From Alicyclobacillus sp. ALC3 (GTDB lineage Bacteria; Bacillota; Bacilli; Alicyclobacillales; Alicyclobacillaceae): 64,000 nt of DNA. The notes below the pieces were generated by a model that had not been told where the DNA came from, made no database searches, and saw nothing but the letters and a program-made list of their open reading frames with translations. This document shows positions 34,610 through 43,552 of this stretch, in pieces. Location: contig NZ_CP066784.1 of the NCBI RefSeq assembly GCF_028751195.1, positions 1,612,001 to 1,676,000 of the forward strand. The letters are read 5' to 3'. The number at the start of each line of letters is the position of its first letter. The stretch's first letter is position 1. The translations under genes and the position numbers were made by a program.

Positions 34610-35533
34610 TCACCCGCTTTCTTCTACAGGCTTCATCTTTAGGACAGCCTGTGTTGCTGATGGTAAAGTTGGTTTCATTTTATCCGATGCAACCGCCATC
34701 TTATCGGCTAGCGCTCGACATTCATTCAATCCGGTTGCCATCAGCTCGCGCATGGGCGCAATGCGAGAAACGAACCATAGCAGAAGTGCAATCAGAAATA
34801 CGGGAAGGGAAGCCATTACAGATTTCGAACGCGGGTACAGGCGAGACTTTAGTCGCTTCACGATAGTGAAACCTGCATGCATGCCACGTGCACCGTTCAT
34901 TGCCTCCACCCACGTTGCGCCGCCACCACGTCGGTGTCCAGCCACCGATACGCTTTCCATGGCAACCGTAAATGGAACGTGACAACTCAGCCAAAGCAAC
35001 ATTTCTGTTTCCAAAACCGAAGGTACTCCCGCATCGCTGAAAAGATCGACCCAACGTTGATCGCTATGCATGGTCTTCTGCCTTGAATTTATCGTTGGTT
35101 TGAGCCTTCCCGCCTCATCGAGCGTGGCCATCACGGCCGGCATACCAAATGTGCATCGGTCCCTACCTAATGCATCTCTTAATCGTTCGGGCTCAAAGTT
35201 TACAAACATGAAATGAACACATTTGGCCCTGCTACGCTGTAGGACAGGCAAAAGCGGATTAACCTGATGAGCGAGAGTTGTGACTATGACCAGATCGTAA
35301 ACGGTCTGCTCATCCAAACTGTCGGCAACCCGCACCTCAGCACGTTCACCCGTGTGGAGTACAATACCATTATCTCGCTGTAACTGTTCGAGACGAAGAG
35401 AACCTGTGCGCGCAATGACAGTCACTTGATGACCAGCCTTTGAAAGCTGATACGCGAAGGTGCTACCGATTCTACCAACACCCAGAATGGCAATTGAAAG
35501 AGATGACTGTGTCTTTATACTTGCATCATCCAT
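34610..35533 (-). CDS. Ketopantoate-reductase-family protein (ApbA/PanE-like)
   Basis: This 307-residue protein has an N-terminal Rossmann motif (IAILGVGRIGSTFAYQLSKAGHQVTVIAR) and the LVIVTTLAHQV and FGMPAVMATLDEAGRL segments of the ApbA family. The C-terminal domain has a strongly hydrophobic stretch (LPVFLIALLLWFV) that is unusual for soluble PanE and suggests a membrane-associated variant. ATG 35533 follows AGGAGGATC. It lies downstream of an SDR-type gene on the same strand. It is probably an NAD(P)H reductase of unknown substrate rather than the pantothenate enzyme. Confidence 0.75.
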   Translation of the reverse strand: MDDASIKTQSSLSIAILGVGRIGSTFAYQLSKAGHQVTVIARTGSLRLEQLQRDNGIVLHTGERAEVRVADSLDEQTVYDLVIVTTLAHQVNPLLPVLQRSRAKCVHFMFVNFEPERLRDALGRDRCTFGMPAVMATLDEAGRLKPTINSRQKTMHSDQRWVDLFSDAGVPSVLETEMLLWLSCHVPFTVAMESVSVAGHRRGGGATWVEAMNGARGMHAGFTIVKRLKSRLYPRSKSVMASLPVFLIALLLWFVSRIAPMRELMATGLNECRALADKMAVASDKMKPTLPSATQAVLKMKPVEESG

Positions 35534-35600
35534 ATAAGATCCTCCTGTAGCCTAATGTTTATCGTGGGCAACTTTGCCACCTCTTCAGGTCTATAGTCGC

Positions 35601-36446
35601 TCAGTCGTTAAAGTAATGACCCTCTTCAAGGTCTGCTATTAGTCCAGTTTGTTTGGGTTTCCAGTCTAAGAGGCTCCGAGTCTCTGCAGAAGACCCTGGC
35701 ATTACGGTCGGTATATCGAGTGCAACAATCGTTCCAAGAAACCCAAAGTGCGCATCTGCTTCTTCACGTGAAATGCTAACTACGGGTAATTTGAGGTGTT
35801 TGCCAATGACTTCAGCGATGTCACGAAACGGGATTTCTTCTTCAGCGCGACCATATAACTGTGATCCGGCCGGTGCCTTTTCCAATGCAAGACGGTAAAG
35901 ATTCGCGGCATCGAGTCGGTGCACTGCTGGCCAACGATTAGCCCCATCATCGATGTAGGCAGAGACGCCCTTCGTACGGGCAATGTTGATTAGTGTCGGA
36001 ACAAAAGCTTTGTCACCCTCGCCATGTACTGTCGGGGAGAGCGACACAACCGATGATCGTACCATGCGGTTAGCGAGCTCCAAGACCACGTTGTCGGACG
36101 CCTCCCCATTTGCATGAACTGTGGTAATGTAGGGTTTATCCGACCCTTCGAGAACTGTGCCCATCGCCTGTACCGCGCGTAAATCGCATGCAAGTGAGCC
36201 TGCGAAGTCTGAAAAGTCGTGTTTAAACGCTAGGTGAATGACCCCGTCTGCGGCTGCGACACCGCTCCGAAGGCTGTCGAGATCGTCAAGATCACCTCGA
36301 TGTACCTCCGCACCAAGGTTATCCAACATCGCCGCACCATGATCCGAACGAGTGAGACCGACAACCTGATGACCGACATTGAGCAGTTCCAAAACGACGG
36401 CTGAACCGATATAACCTGTTGCTCCTGTGACAAAAACACGCATCAT
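35601..36446 (-). CDS. NAD(P)-dependent epimerase/dehydratase-like (extended SDR)
   Basis: This 281-residue protein starts with the extended-SDR motif VFVTGATGYIGSAVVLELL and has DLDDLDSLRSG and GVIHLAFKHDF. The usual YxxxK active-site pair is not obvious, so it may belong to the atypical NmrA-like or YbjT-like branch. ATG 36446 (or the adjacent ATG) follows AGGAGG. It is divergent from a broken merR gene, and a perfect MerR-type palindrome sits between them, so it was probably regulated by that factor. Function unknown. Confidence 0.8.
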   Translation of the reverse strand: MMRVFVTGATGYIGSAVVLELLNVGHQVVGLTRSDHGAAMLDNLGAEVHRGDLDDLDSLRSGVAAADGVIHLAFKHDFSDFAGSLACDLRAVQAMGTVLEGSDKPYITTVHANGEASDNVVLELANRMVRSSVVSLSPTVHGEGDKAFVPTLINIARTKGVSAYIDDGANRWPAVHRLDAANLYRLALEKAPAGSQLYGRAEEEIPFRDIAEVIGKHLKLPVVSISREEADAHFGFLGTIVALDIPTVMPGSSAETRSLLDWKPKQTGLIADLEEGHYFND

Positions 36447-36506
36447 GACATCCTCCTAATTGTGTTGAGTTTTGTAGCGTTACTTGAATAATTGGAGTGT
36501 AAACTA

Positions 36507-36520
36507 TAGAGTTAACTCTA
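36507..36520. promoter_or_regulatory. MerR-type operator
   Basis: TAGAGTTAACTCTA is a perfect 14-bp palindrome between the SDR gene and the merR remnant. On the minus strand it lies in a long spacer between ATGACT and TAGTTT, the stretched-spacer layout typical of promoters activated by MerR proteins. Confidence 0.6.
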
Positions 36521-36540
36521 ACGCAAGTCATGTCGAGGAG

Positions 36541-36819
36541 AGATTTTCACGAGGATTCGAGTTAACCGCAAAGACTGGGTTATCAGTCCACACCATACGC
36601 TTCTATGAGAAAGAGGGCATTTTGGACAGTCGGCATGTTCAGAGAGAGGAGAATAGATATCGTAGATATTCGGACGATGCAGTCGAGCGTTTGAACTTCG
36701 TCAAGACGTTTCAAGGGATAGGTTGCTCACTTGCTGAACTCAAGGAAATCCTTCAGGATCATGTTGCGAATTCTCGTACCGACTTAGAAATTTTGGAATT
36801 AATTCGCCCATGCGTATAG
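36541..36819 (+). pseudogene. MerR-family regulator, broken at both ends
   Basis: The frame contains the core MerR helix-turn-helix and wing (TAKTGLSVHTIRFYEKEGIL, then NRYRRYSDDAVERLNFVKTF and AELKEIL). No start codon suits the family N terminus: the GAGGAG ribosome site at about 36534 is followed by a frame lacking ATG/GTG/TTG at the right place. The C terminus ends abruptly after EILELIRPCV, without the usual coiled coil. It is probably inactive, which would leave the divergent SDR promoter without its regulator. Confidence 0.65.
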
Positions 36820-37325
36820 TCAACACTTGGTCGTCCAAACTACGTCGACAAGGTTGTTAGGGGTGTTTTGGTGGCTGGGTGGGCTTTCCTCACAATACCT
36901 GCAATCCTGATGTCGCTGATGTTTCCGCAGGGCACTGCCTCAGCAATAAGTTCAAGCACGGAAATATCGGTCGTCACCCATCGTGAGAATCTCCCACCAA
37001 ATTTTGTGGCAGAGCCCGATGCGAAGGCGGCAAGAGTGCCGCGACTCTGTTATCAGCACTTGGACCTACATGAAGTTAACAGCACTGTCATTAATGACAC
37101 CCAGGACCAAAGCAATATACGAGTCCCGAGCAATGATCACCAATCCAGAGGCAATCAACCGTGCTCATCTTGAGCAATTTCACGATGTTACTTCCAACTG
37201 GGGTGGAGCTTGTTTCCATTATGCCCCTCCCTGCGTTTTACTGAACGAGAGTACAGTAAGCTCGAAACTGGTCACTGCATGTATATGCACGACTGGAGGA
37301 ACCTCTTGTGTGAAGTCAGACCCCG
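36820..37325. other. No recognisable gene
   Basis: Short frames exist, one with a hydrophobic beginning from GTG 36868 (FLTIPAILMSLMFP), but none has a good ribosome site or a family signature. The stretch is probably decayed coding DNA between the merR remnant and the cold-shock gene. Confidence 0.5.
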
Positions 37326-37577
37326 TTAGTCCAAAATATGTACATTCTTAGCTGTTCTTCGCTGGGAATCTGATGCAGTTGGAATTTCCAAAAGGTCAAA
37401 TGTAACTTTCTGACCCTCTTTTAGAAATCGATAACCACTCGGAAACCTGGCGGGGTCTGGTTGAATATCGCTGAAATGAACAAACACGTGATCCCCATCC
37501 CGTCCTTCTAACATGATACGACCGTAGCCCTTTTCATCCTTGTACCATTTGACAATGCCCCACTGTCTGTTATCCAC
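37326..37577 (-). CDS. Cold-shock-domain protein
   Basis: This 83-residue protein is a single cold-shock domain: [15 protein letters not shown] carries the RNP1-like aromatic strand and VFVHFSDI the RNP2-like strand. It is slightly longer than CspA-type proteins (about 66 residues) because of an insertion around [12 protein letters not shown]. The GTG start at 37577 follows GGAGGTG. It probably binds single-stranded nucleic acid in the cytosol as an RNA chaperone. It is monocistronic. Confidence 0.88.
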   Translation of the reverse strand: MDNRQWGIVKWYKDEKGYGRIMLEGRDGDHVFVHFSDIQPDPARFPSGYRFLKEGQKVTFDLLEIPTASDSQRRTAKNVHILD

Positions 37578-37781
37578 TTTAACACCTCCGTACCGCAGGT
37601 AATTAGGTTCATCGATATTCGGCTAAACTGCTCCATAGCGACACAGCTCTTCCTAGGTCAAAATGAATACTCATGCAGTTTGTAGGGAGTCATTCCTGTT
37701 CGATATTCGCCAAGTTACATGAAGAAGAACTGAACTTTAATCATGCCTCAAAGTTGAGTCAAACATCGAGACTACTATTCT

Positions 37782-38285
37782 TCAATTGATGTTCTCCTCG
37801 ATAATTTTCTCGACTATGACGCAATCAAGCCATCTGCCGTCTAACTTACCGTGCTTTTCATACGTGCCTACTTCTCTAAACCCGCAAGCAAGACACAATT
37901 CCCGGCTTGCAACGTTGAAGTCAAAAATTCTGGAGACCAATTTCCAGTACCCAAGGTCTTGGGCTTCATTGATCAAGGCGAGTAACAATTTCTTTCCGAT
38001 ACCCATTCCGCGAAACCTTTCGTCTACGTACACCGAAAACTCGCCAATTCCCCTGTAACATGGACGGGAGCGATACTCACCAGCATATGCGAATCCGATG
38101 ACCGTACCATCATCTGTTGCCACTACCGCAGGAGCGTTCTGATTCTCTTCAAGCCATCTTTGACGGTCTTCGGCTGTTCGTCGTTCAGTTTCAAATGTTG
38201 CCGTTCGTGCCAGTATCCCCTGATTGTAAATAACAGCAATACGTTCGCCATCAGCAGGAACAGCTCGCCGGATTGATACCTCCAT
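37782..38285 (-). CDS. GNAT acetyltransferase, phosphinothricin-type
   Basis: This 167-residue N-acetyltransferase has the acetyl-CoA-binding signature VYVDERFRGMGIGKKLLLALI with the Q/RxxGxG/A loop and an FREVGTYEKHGKLDGRWLD tail like that of phosphinothricin/methionine-sulfoximine acetyltransferases. The ATG at 38285 follows a GAGGGAGAAG ribosome site. It may detoxify glutamate analogues or amino-acid-like antibiotics; the substrate is inferred from the family only. Confidence 0.88.
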   Translation of the reverse strand: MEVSIRRAVPADGERIAVIYNQGILARTATFETERRTAEDRQRWLEENQNAPAVVATDDGTVIGFAYAGEYRSRPCYRGIGEFSVYVDERFRGMGIGKKLLLALINEAQDLGYWKLVSRIFDFNVASRELCLACGFREVGTYEKHGKLDGRWLDCVIVEKIIEENIN

Positions 38286-38351
38286 ACTCTTCTCCCTCTC
38301 ATACTCTTCATCTTAATTGCAGGTATCTTCCGTTGTCGCAAAATTAATAGA

Positions 38352-38594
38352 TCATGCGAACAACAGGTTCACGACCCACACCACATGATTCTCCCCCTGT
38401 GTCACCATAGCAGCTGCGGCGGCATGCTCAGCACAAAATCCCATCGAACATGCGGTATCTATACAGACTCCTGTATACACGTTCCCGCTTTCCGTTAGGA
38501 TTGCAGCTGCGACTGTTCCCGCTTGAGCGTGTTCGGATAGTTCACGAGGATTCAACACAGATGCGGCCTTGTCATACAACTCTTGAAAGTCCAC
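38352..38594 (-). pseudogene. Cytidine-deaminase-family gene, truncated
   Basis: The 80-residue frame keeps the first half of a cytidine/blasticidin-type deaminase, with the zinc and catalytic motif CAEHAAAAAM at the expected place. The second zinc motif PCGxC is missing: the frame ends in VVWVVNLLFA and a stop just before an out-of-frame VRMIY remnant that resembles the sequence normally after PCGRC. An internal deletion with frameshift is likely. A GTG start with GGAGC is still present, but the product should be inactive. Confidence 0.7.
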
Positions 38595-38849
38595 TTTTAC
38601 CAGGCTCCTAAATCCATTTATTTAAATGTATCAGGGTTATTAGTAGAACCTATATGGGACTATGCTGCCCGCTAGCGTCATAACAGTCATTCACTAACAT
38701 TGTATATTTATGTATGAAACACGTCGCGTTCCTCTTCCTAATGTGCAACAGTTCCGCGACGTGAGCATTTGACAGATTAGTCAATGAAGAGGGACAGCCC
38801 ATCGCCTGTCGAATGCAATTACTACTCTGACACACAGGAGGATTCAACG

Positions 38850-39377
38850 ATGAACTTTGACCCGCAACGTCTGTACCACATCGCAGAAATCCCCGGATAC
38901 ACGCCTGAAATCGGGCGATTGGTATCCATGATGAACTATGCCCGGTGGACCACACTTGAAGCCGTTAAAGGTCTGACGGCTGAACAACTTGACTACCGAA
39001 TGGACGAGAATGCCAACTCAATTGGTGCGCTGCTCAGCCACTTTGCAGCCGTTGAGACGTGGTATTATGTTCAATCCATTGAGAAGCGTGACATGACTCC
39101 ACAGGAAGAGGAAGAATTGAAGCCAGCCATCGAGTTGGGTGAAGCAGGTAAGGCGATCGAGGGGCACGAACTCGCCTATTACCTCCACATGTTGAATCGG
39201 GTTCGCTCTCGTACGCTTACGTCGTTTGCCAACCTTACCGATGAGTGGCTGGCGGACGAAGAATCCCTTGGAGAGCACCGCAGCTGGAACAACTACTGGA
39301 AGTGGTTTCACGTCTTTGAAGACGAGGTGAACCATCGTGGTCAGATCCGCATCATCAGAAGGCGGCTCCCGCTGTAA
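38850..39377 (+). CDS. DinB/YfiT-type putative metalloenzyme
   Basis: This 175-residue four-helix-bundle protein of the DinB family has conserved histidines for a metal site: GALLSHFAAVETWY near residue 62, HVFEDEVNHRGQIRIIRRRL near the end. ATG 38850 follows CAGGAGGA. Some relatives are thiol-dependent S-transferases (bacillithiol or mycothiol), often in stress resistance. A strong hairpin follows 14 bases after the stop. Confidence 0.85.
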   Translation: MNFDPQRLYHIAEIPGYTPEIGRLVSMMNYARWTTLEAVKGLTAEQLDYRMDENANSIGALLSHFAAVETWYYVQSIEKRDMTPQEEEELKPAIELGEAGKAIEGHELAYYLHMLNRVRSRTLTSFANLTDEWLADEESLGEHRSWNNYWKWFHVFEDEVNHRGQIRIIRRRLPL

Positions 39378-39390
39378 CTCAAGCGTTCCG

Positions 39391-39429
39391 CCGACCCGAC
39401 TCACGCTGGTAGCGTTGGCGTCGGGTCGG
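39391..39429 (+). terminator. Hairpin after the DinB-family gene
   Basis: CCGACCCGAC (39391-39400) pairs with GTCGGGTCGG (39420-39429), with a smaller ACGC/GCGT stem inside the loop. The following TTGGTGT is only weakly T-rich. Confidence 0.6.
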
Positions 39430-39619
39430 TTGGTGTAAGCACCCCACTCATGTCCGACAAAGAGTCACCTCCAGACCGTGAATTCTGTGTCACTCTCGTG
39501 CCATCTCATCCACGTCAGAGACGGCAAAAGACGATGATCGTGAGGCAATATCGGCTCACGGGTGTTGCTCCCCGCACATGACGTCAGATCGGAGTCAGAA
39601 ATAAAGGTTAGCGCCTGCC

Positions 39620-39712
39620 TCAGACCACATCTTCGACCGTCAGTCGGCATCCGTTGTATAGAATCTCTATAGGTGCCAGAAGCAAGCCGCTTTGCAGTTC
39701 TTTAATTCGCAT
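39620..39712 (-). pseudogene. N-terminal fragment resembling a retropepsin-like aspartyl protease
   Basis: A 30-codon frame (MRIKELQSGLLLAPIEILYN, then GCRLTVEDVV) looks like the first strand region of the small aspartyl-protease-like family, which should continue into a DTG motif. A stop codon follows instead. It lies two bases after the neighbouring remnant on the same strand. The assignment is tentative. Confidence 0.3.
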
Positions 39713-39714
39713 GG

Positions 39715-39870
39715 TTAATTCTCAGAAGATGGTTCGGTAGAATCTATCACGATTTCGGGGTTGAGGATGTGGTAAACGAATGTATCACCTGAGCATTCCA
39801 TAAGCGTTTTCTTGGCTTCCCTGCTGCTGTTCAACGTTCGAATGACTGATACTTCGTCGACATATTGTTT
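39715..39870 (-). pseudogene. Small gene remnant with 5' frameshift
   Basis: A ribosome site (GAGGGGG) and ATG at about 39868-39870 lead into a frame that stops after ten codons. A different frame beginning just after the ATG runs for about 50 codons as plausible protein (DEVSVIRTLNSSREAKKTLM and onward to TEPSSEN) before its stop at 39715. A single-base deletion near the start would explain this. The family is not recognised. Confidence 0.4.
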
Positions 39871-40315
39871 CCCCCTCAATATGTGACCGTTCGTTGGAAA
39901 CCATCACCCAAGTGTTGGGGTATAATTCACGAACTTCCGACCACAACATCTTTATCACCGTCCACTATTGTTGTTCTCTCCATTGTAACATCTTAACCGA
40001 AGTTGATGACTTGATAATGGGGCTAAACTGCCCCATAATAACACAATCCAGAAAATCCCTCGTTAGATATTTATGCACACTGGGAAGGGAATCCTTCTTC
40101 GAGATCAGCCGCCGTGTGCGAACAAGGCTTCTCTAGCAACACTATAGATGGTGATTCAGTCATTACTAGTGCTACAGTGGAGATGAGCGTTGGATGCTAG
40201 GTCGGATTGGAGACATGACTATGTGGAGTGTGTTTTTCCTCAGCCATGCATCTTTCACGGGTAATTTTTCATTGGAAGGAGTTGATGCCACTATAAACTA
40301 AAGGAGATACCCAAA
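39871..40315. other. No gene seen
   Basis: Short frames only. The right end holds the ribosome site (AAAGGAGATA) and presumably the promoter of the MFS gene at 40316. Confidence 0.5.
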
Positions 40316-41581
40316 ATGAAATATGCCCATCCTTTGTGGAGGACTTTGCGTTCGCTTAAAGGGAACCAAAGGACTGCCGTAGTTGTGGAACCTCTTTGGT
40401 CAGTCCCCAACAACTTGTTTATGCCGTTCGTATCGGTTTACATGGTCGCAATCGGGTTACATGGAGAACAAATTGGAACGATTGTAAGCGTTGGACTCGC
40501 CATGCAACTCGTTTGGGCATTATTATCCGGAGCAATCACTGATAGATACGGTAGACGCAAGACGATGTTAGTGTTCGGACTGCTAAGCTGGACTATCCCC
40601 TGTTTGCTTTGGGCAATCGCGCATGGCTACCTCGATTTTATGTTAGCCGTGGTCTTTAACAGCATGTGGAAAGTGACAGGGAACTGTTTCGCTTGCATCA
40701 TTGTCGAAGACGGTGATACCGATAGTTTGGTAAATATATGGACGTTGATTAATTTTACTGGATTAGTTGCGGGGTTCGTTTCGCCCGTAGCCGGTATCTT
40801 CATCGACAAGTTCACTTTGGTTCCCACCATGCGTGCAATATACATCTTCGCCATGGTACTGATGACAATGAGATTTGTCCTGCAGTATTACATGTCATAC
40901 GAGAGTTCAACAGGAAAACGGCGTATCAAAGAGTGTGCAGGACAATCAGTGCTCACTCTGACCTTTCACGGTTGGAGCGTATTCGTTTCCGAACTCCGTA
41001 AACCACGTTTGTTCTTGTGTGTGATGTTAATGGCGGTTTTGACCAGTTTTAGCACAGTGCAGAGCACGTTCTGGTCACTATTCGTCACAAACATATACGA
41101 CGTGAGCAATGCTATGCTTTCTGTGTTTCCATTAGTGTCTTCTCTAACGACGCTTGTGGTTTACATGTTCGTTGTACCACGTATTAACATTCGGTCAGTC
41201 CGCCATCCGCTTTTTGTTGGACTCGGTCTTCGCGCAATAGGTATAGTCGCATTACTAGTTGGGGAACCGCTCAGACACAACTTGCTATGGATAGTGTTTC
41301 TCTCAGCCATTTGTGAGGCTTCTTCCCTTGCCATTTTGGGTCCTTTGACTGAATCAATCATGTCGGTCGTTATCCCAAGTGAGGAGCGAGCGCGTGTAAA
41401 CAGTTTCGTCACTGCTTTGATTCTCCTGCTAAGTACTCCAGTTGGATGGATAGCAGGTTCCCTCTTTCAGACGAACTTTACTTTTCCCATGGTTTTAAAC
41501 TTGTGCTTGATTGCCGTTTCAACAATTTTGACGTTGTTCGTAATGCGTGCAGTTAATCCCAAAGGCGCCATGAACGCCTAG
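40316..41581 (+). CDS. MFS transporter
   Basis: This 421-residue protein has twelve predicted membrane segments. The MFS loop 2-3 motif is clear (GAITDRYGRRKTMLV), and the N-half contains PFVSVYMVAIGLHGEQIGTIVSVG. ATG 40316 follows AAAGGAGATAC. It is monocistronic with a terminator-like hairpin 17 bases after its stop. Drug or metabolite efflux is likely; the substrate is unknown. Confidence 0.88.
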   Translation: MKYAHPLWRTLRSLKGNQRTAVVVEPLWSVPNNLFMPFVSVYMVAIGLHGEQIGTIVSVGLAMQLVWALLSGAITDRYGRRKTMLVFGLLSWTIPCLLWAIAHGYLDFMLAVVFNSMWKVTGNCFACIIVEDGDTDSLVNIWTLINFTGLVAGFVSPVAGIFIDKFTLVPTMRAIYIFAMVLMTMRFVLQYYMSYESSTGKRRIKECAGQSVLTLTFHGWSVFVSELRKPRLFLCVMLMAVLTSFSTVQSTFWSLFVTNIYDVSNAMLSVFPLVSSLTTLVVYMFVVPRINIRSVRHPLFVGLGLRAIGIVALLVGEPLRHNLLWIVFLSAICEASSLAILGPLTESIMSVVIPSEERARVNSFVTALILLLSTPVGWIAGSLFQTNFTFPMVLNLCLIAVSTILTLFVMRAVNPKGAMNA

Positions 41582-41597
41582 AAAAATGAGCAATAGA

Positions 41598-41624
41598 TGA
41601 CGTGCCTCTGGTTGGGGCACGTCA
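41598..41624 (+). terminator. Terminator after the MFS gene
   Basis: TGACGTGCC (41598-41606) pairs with GGCACGTCA (41616-41624) across nine bases, followed by TTTATCGCTTATT. Confidence 0.7.
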
Positions 41625-41658
41625 TTTATCGCTTATTGTAGTTGGCGCTTGGTATAGC

Positions 41659-41823
41659 ATGCGCTCTGGGAAAGAGATTGAGCTACACCTCGGTACCACT
41701 TCAGTCCGTGGCACCATACAAAGAGATGAGTCGTGGTCATGGTACATTGTTGTGCAAGGAGTCCATGTTCAACAGGCACAGCAAAGAGGAATGAGAAATA
41801 GCCTCATCCCCCTGTCTTCATAA
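41659..41823 (+). CDS. Possible small hypothetical protein
   Basis: A 54-codon frame from ATG 41659 encodes a beta-rich looking peptide (GKEIELHLGTTSVRGTIQRD, then WYIVVQGVHVQQAQQRG). No clear ribosome site precedes the ATG, and it directly follows the MFS terminator. No family is recognised. It could be a remnant or a real small gene. Confidence 0.3.
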   Translation: MRSGKEIELHLGTTSVRGTIQRDESWSWYIVVQGVHVQQAQQRGMRNSLIPLSS

Positions 41824-41827
41824 CAAT

Positions 41828-42034
41828 TCATTTCGACTTCAGTCTAAGCCTTAGTTGATGCTCCACAGAAAACACCATGGAGATGATGAGGCCAAGCCAA
41901 ATCACCAGGGCTCCGATAAACGGTAAATGAGCCACGCGAGAAACGATTGCGGCCAAGACGAGAAAAACCAGCAGTGTCCAGGCAAGTCTCCCGTCATCGA
42001 CCAACAGTCCCCACAAGGTACTGACTATTTTCAT
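41828..42034 (-). CDS. Small two-segment membrane protein
   Basis: This 68-residue protein has two hydrophobic helices (LAWTLLVFLVLAAIVSRVA and IGALVIWLGLIISMVFSV) and a basic C terminus (LRLRLKSK). The ATG at 42034 follows GGGGGTGAG. It begins four bases after the stop of the larger membrane protein and is probably its co-transcribed partner. The family is not recognised. Confidence 0.7.
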   Translation of the reverse strand: MKIVSTLWGLLVDDGRLAWTLLVFLVLAAIVSRVAHLPFIGALVIWLGLIISMVFSVEHQLRLRLKSK

Positions 42035-42038
42035 GTTC

Positions 42039-42806
42039 TCACCCCCGAACAGTTTCAGATGGAGCGGCTTGCTTAGTCTGCAACTGAGCTCTAGAACGTG
42101 TGATTAAAATCCAAGAGAGGGCAAGGAGAGAGCCGGCAATGTACAAAATCGATAAATCCTTTTGTGCCCAGTGAACATGTAGCCCTTCCCCGACCCAAAA
42201 CGCACCGAAACTGGTTAACATGATTCCAACAACAAATTTCATCGTATTTTCCGGGACCTTTGTTAGTGGTGCTCGTAGTAACATGCCTACTATGAGCAAA
42301 ACCACGATAGAGACGACTGCACCAATGATGGAATATGTCATGTTGCTTGTGCTTAACCCAATCGTGATCACGATGAAAATCGCTTCCATTCCTTCAAGGA
42401 AAGTTCCACTAAATGTCGTGACAAAGGCGAAGCGATCAATTCCCGAAGAACGTCGTCCTGCCTTCTTCTGCCTTTCAACTTCATCTTGATAGCTCTCGGC
42501 TTCGTTATGAAGCGACTTCAACCCAGAGTACCTCAGGATAGCCTTGCGTAACCAACGAATGCCGAACAGCAACATAAACAGCCCGACAATGAGAGCCACC
42601 CATGGAGTTTGAATAATCTGCACGAGTGGCGTTCCGATGATTACCACCAGTGCCGCCAGTACAACAATCGCGGCGACAGCACCCCCAACAGCACTCCTCC
42701 ATCCCCGAATTGTTCCAACCGCTAAAATGATGGTCAGCGCTTCGACAAATTCGACTCCTGTCCCCAGAAAACTAGCCAGCGCTGCATACAGGTTTAATGC
42801 AACCAT
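42039..42806 (-). CDS. Polytopic membrane protein with duplicated ExxE motif
   Basis: This protein of about 255 residues has seven to eight membrane segments. The two halves each carry an acidic membrane motif, GVEFVEALTIILAVG near the N terminus and FLEGMEAIFIVITIG in the second half, reminiscent of metal-transporting families such as FTR1. It fits the uncharacterised membrane family COG4280. The ATG at 42806 is preferred, with AGAGG eight bases upstream. It is flanked by a ChrB-like protein and a small membrane protein on the same strand, suggesting a metal or oxyanion resistance or transport unit. Confidence 0.75.
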   Translation of the reverse strand: MVALNLYAALASFLGTGVEFVEALTIILAVGTIRGWRSAVGGAVAAIVVLAALVVIIGTPLVQIIQTPWVALIVGLFMLLFGIRWLRKAILRYSGLKSLHNEAESYQDEVERQKKAGRRSSGIDRFAFVTTFSGTFLEGMEAIFIVITIGLSTSNMTYSIIGAVVSIVVLLIVGMLLRAPLTKVPENTMKFVVGIMLTSFGAFWVGEGLHVHWAQKDLSILYIAGSLLALSWILITRSRAQLQTKQAAPSETVRG

Positions 42807-42844
42807 CAAGACCACCTCTTTTCGTTAGAAGCTATAGGTCAAAT

Positions 42845-43345
42845 TTAATTGTCAGTACGTATCAATGGCCATTGATCAAGACGGCATTTAAGAGTGGCTA
42901 CAGCAGACTCAGCGGGCGTCCGTTCATGGCAGTTAAAATAGTCCCGTGCCACTATCTTCCGAAGTGACTTCTCTAGTTGTGCAAATGTGGCTTCGAAGTC
43001 CGAAACTGCTGGATCGAACGTGAACGCCTCACACAGTTGGACAATCCCCTTATACTCCTCGGCACGTTCCGTGTTGAACTGTTCCACAAGCCATGTGGTT
43101 TGATCCGGAGAGGCTATCGTTACATCAAGCCAGGTCGTCTGCCCCCCATTTTCCTCGACGAGCCCTTTCAATTGGTTAAGTTTCCTCACTGTCAAGGAAG
43201 TCGCGGGAACGATGCATACAGAACTCTGAATAGACAGTGCCCCAATTCGCTTGAGGATGCGCCACGCACGTACTCTAAGGGTAGACGTATCGGACGCAAT
43301 TTTGTACGAAAATACAACCCATAGCATATTCTCACTCAATTTCAC
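42845..43345 (-). CDS. ChrB N-terminal-like protein
   Basis: This 166-residue protein matches the N-terminal domain of chromate-resistance regulator ChrB (WVVFSYKIASDTSTLRVRAWRILKRIGALSI, then QSSVCIVPA). In full ChrB this domain is followed by a rhodanese-like or Cys-rich region, which is absent here. GTG 43345 follows AGGAGG by six bases. It precedes the ExxE membrane protein and probably acts with it; a role in chromate or other oxyanion response is inferred from the family only. Confidence 0.78.
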   Translation of the reverse strand: MKLSENMLWVVFSYKIASDTSTLRVRAWRILKRIGALSIQSSVCIVPATSLTVRKLNQLKGLVEENGGQTTWLDVTIASPDQTTWLVEQFNTERAEEYKGIVQLCEAFTFDPAVSDFEATFAQLEKSLRKIVARDYFNCHERTPAESAVATLKCRLDQWPLIRTDN

Positions 43346-43508
43346 GCATCGCCTCCTAGCCGGGCACGGGTCATTAGATTCCTAGACGAGGTTATCACGC
43401 CAGCCCATAAAAACGCAACAGTTGTTTCATTTTTGCTGGGATTGATGAACCAAGGCTATTGGGAATTTACGTGCATTGGTGCTCCCCAATTGAATCAATG
43501 ATACAATT

Positions 43509-43527
43509 GATATCGATTTTCGATATC
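43509..43527. promoter_or_regulatory. PadR-type operator
   Basis: GATATCG-ATTTT-CGATATC is a perfect inverted repeat just upstream of padR, followed by a half-site-like CCGATAT (43533-43539). Its AT-rich dyad form is typical of PadR autoregulatory operators. It may also affect the divergent chrB-like operon. Confidence 0.65.
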
Positions 43528-43552
43528 ATAAACCGATATGAGGTGATTCACA

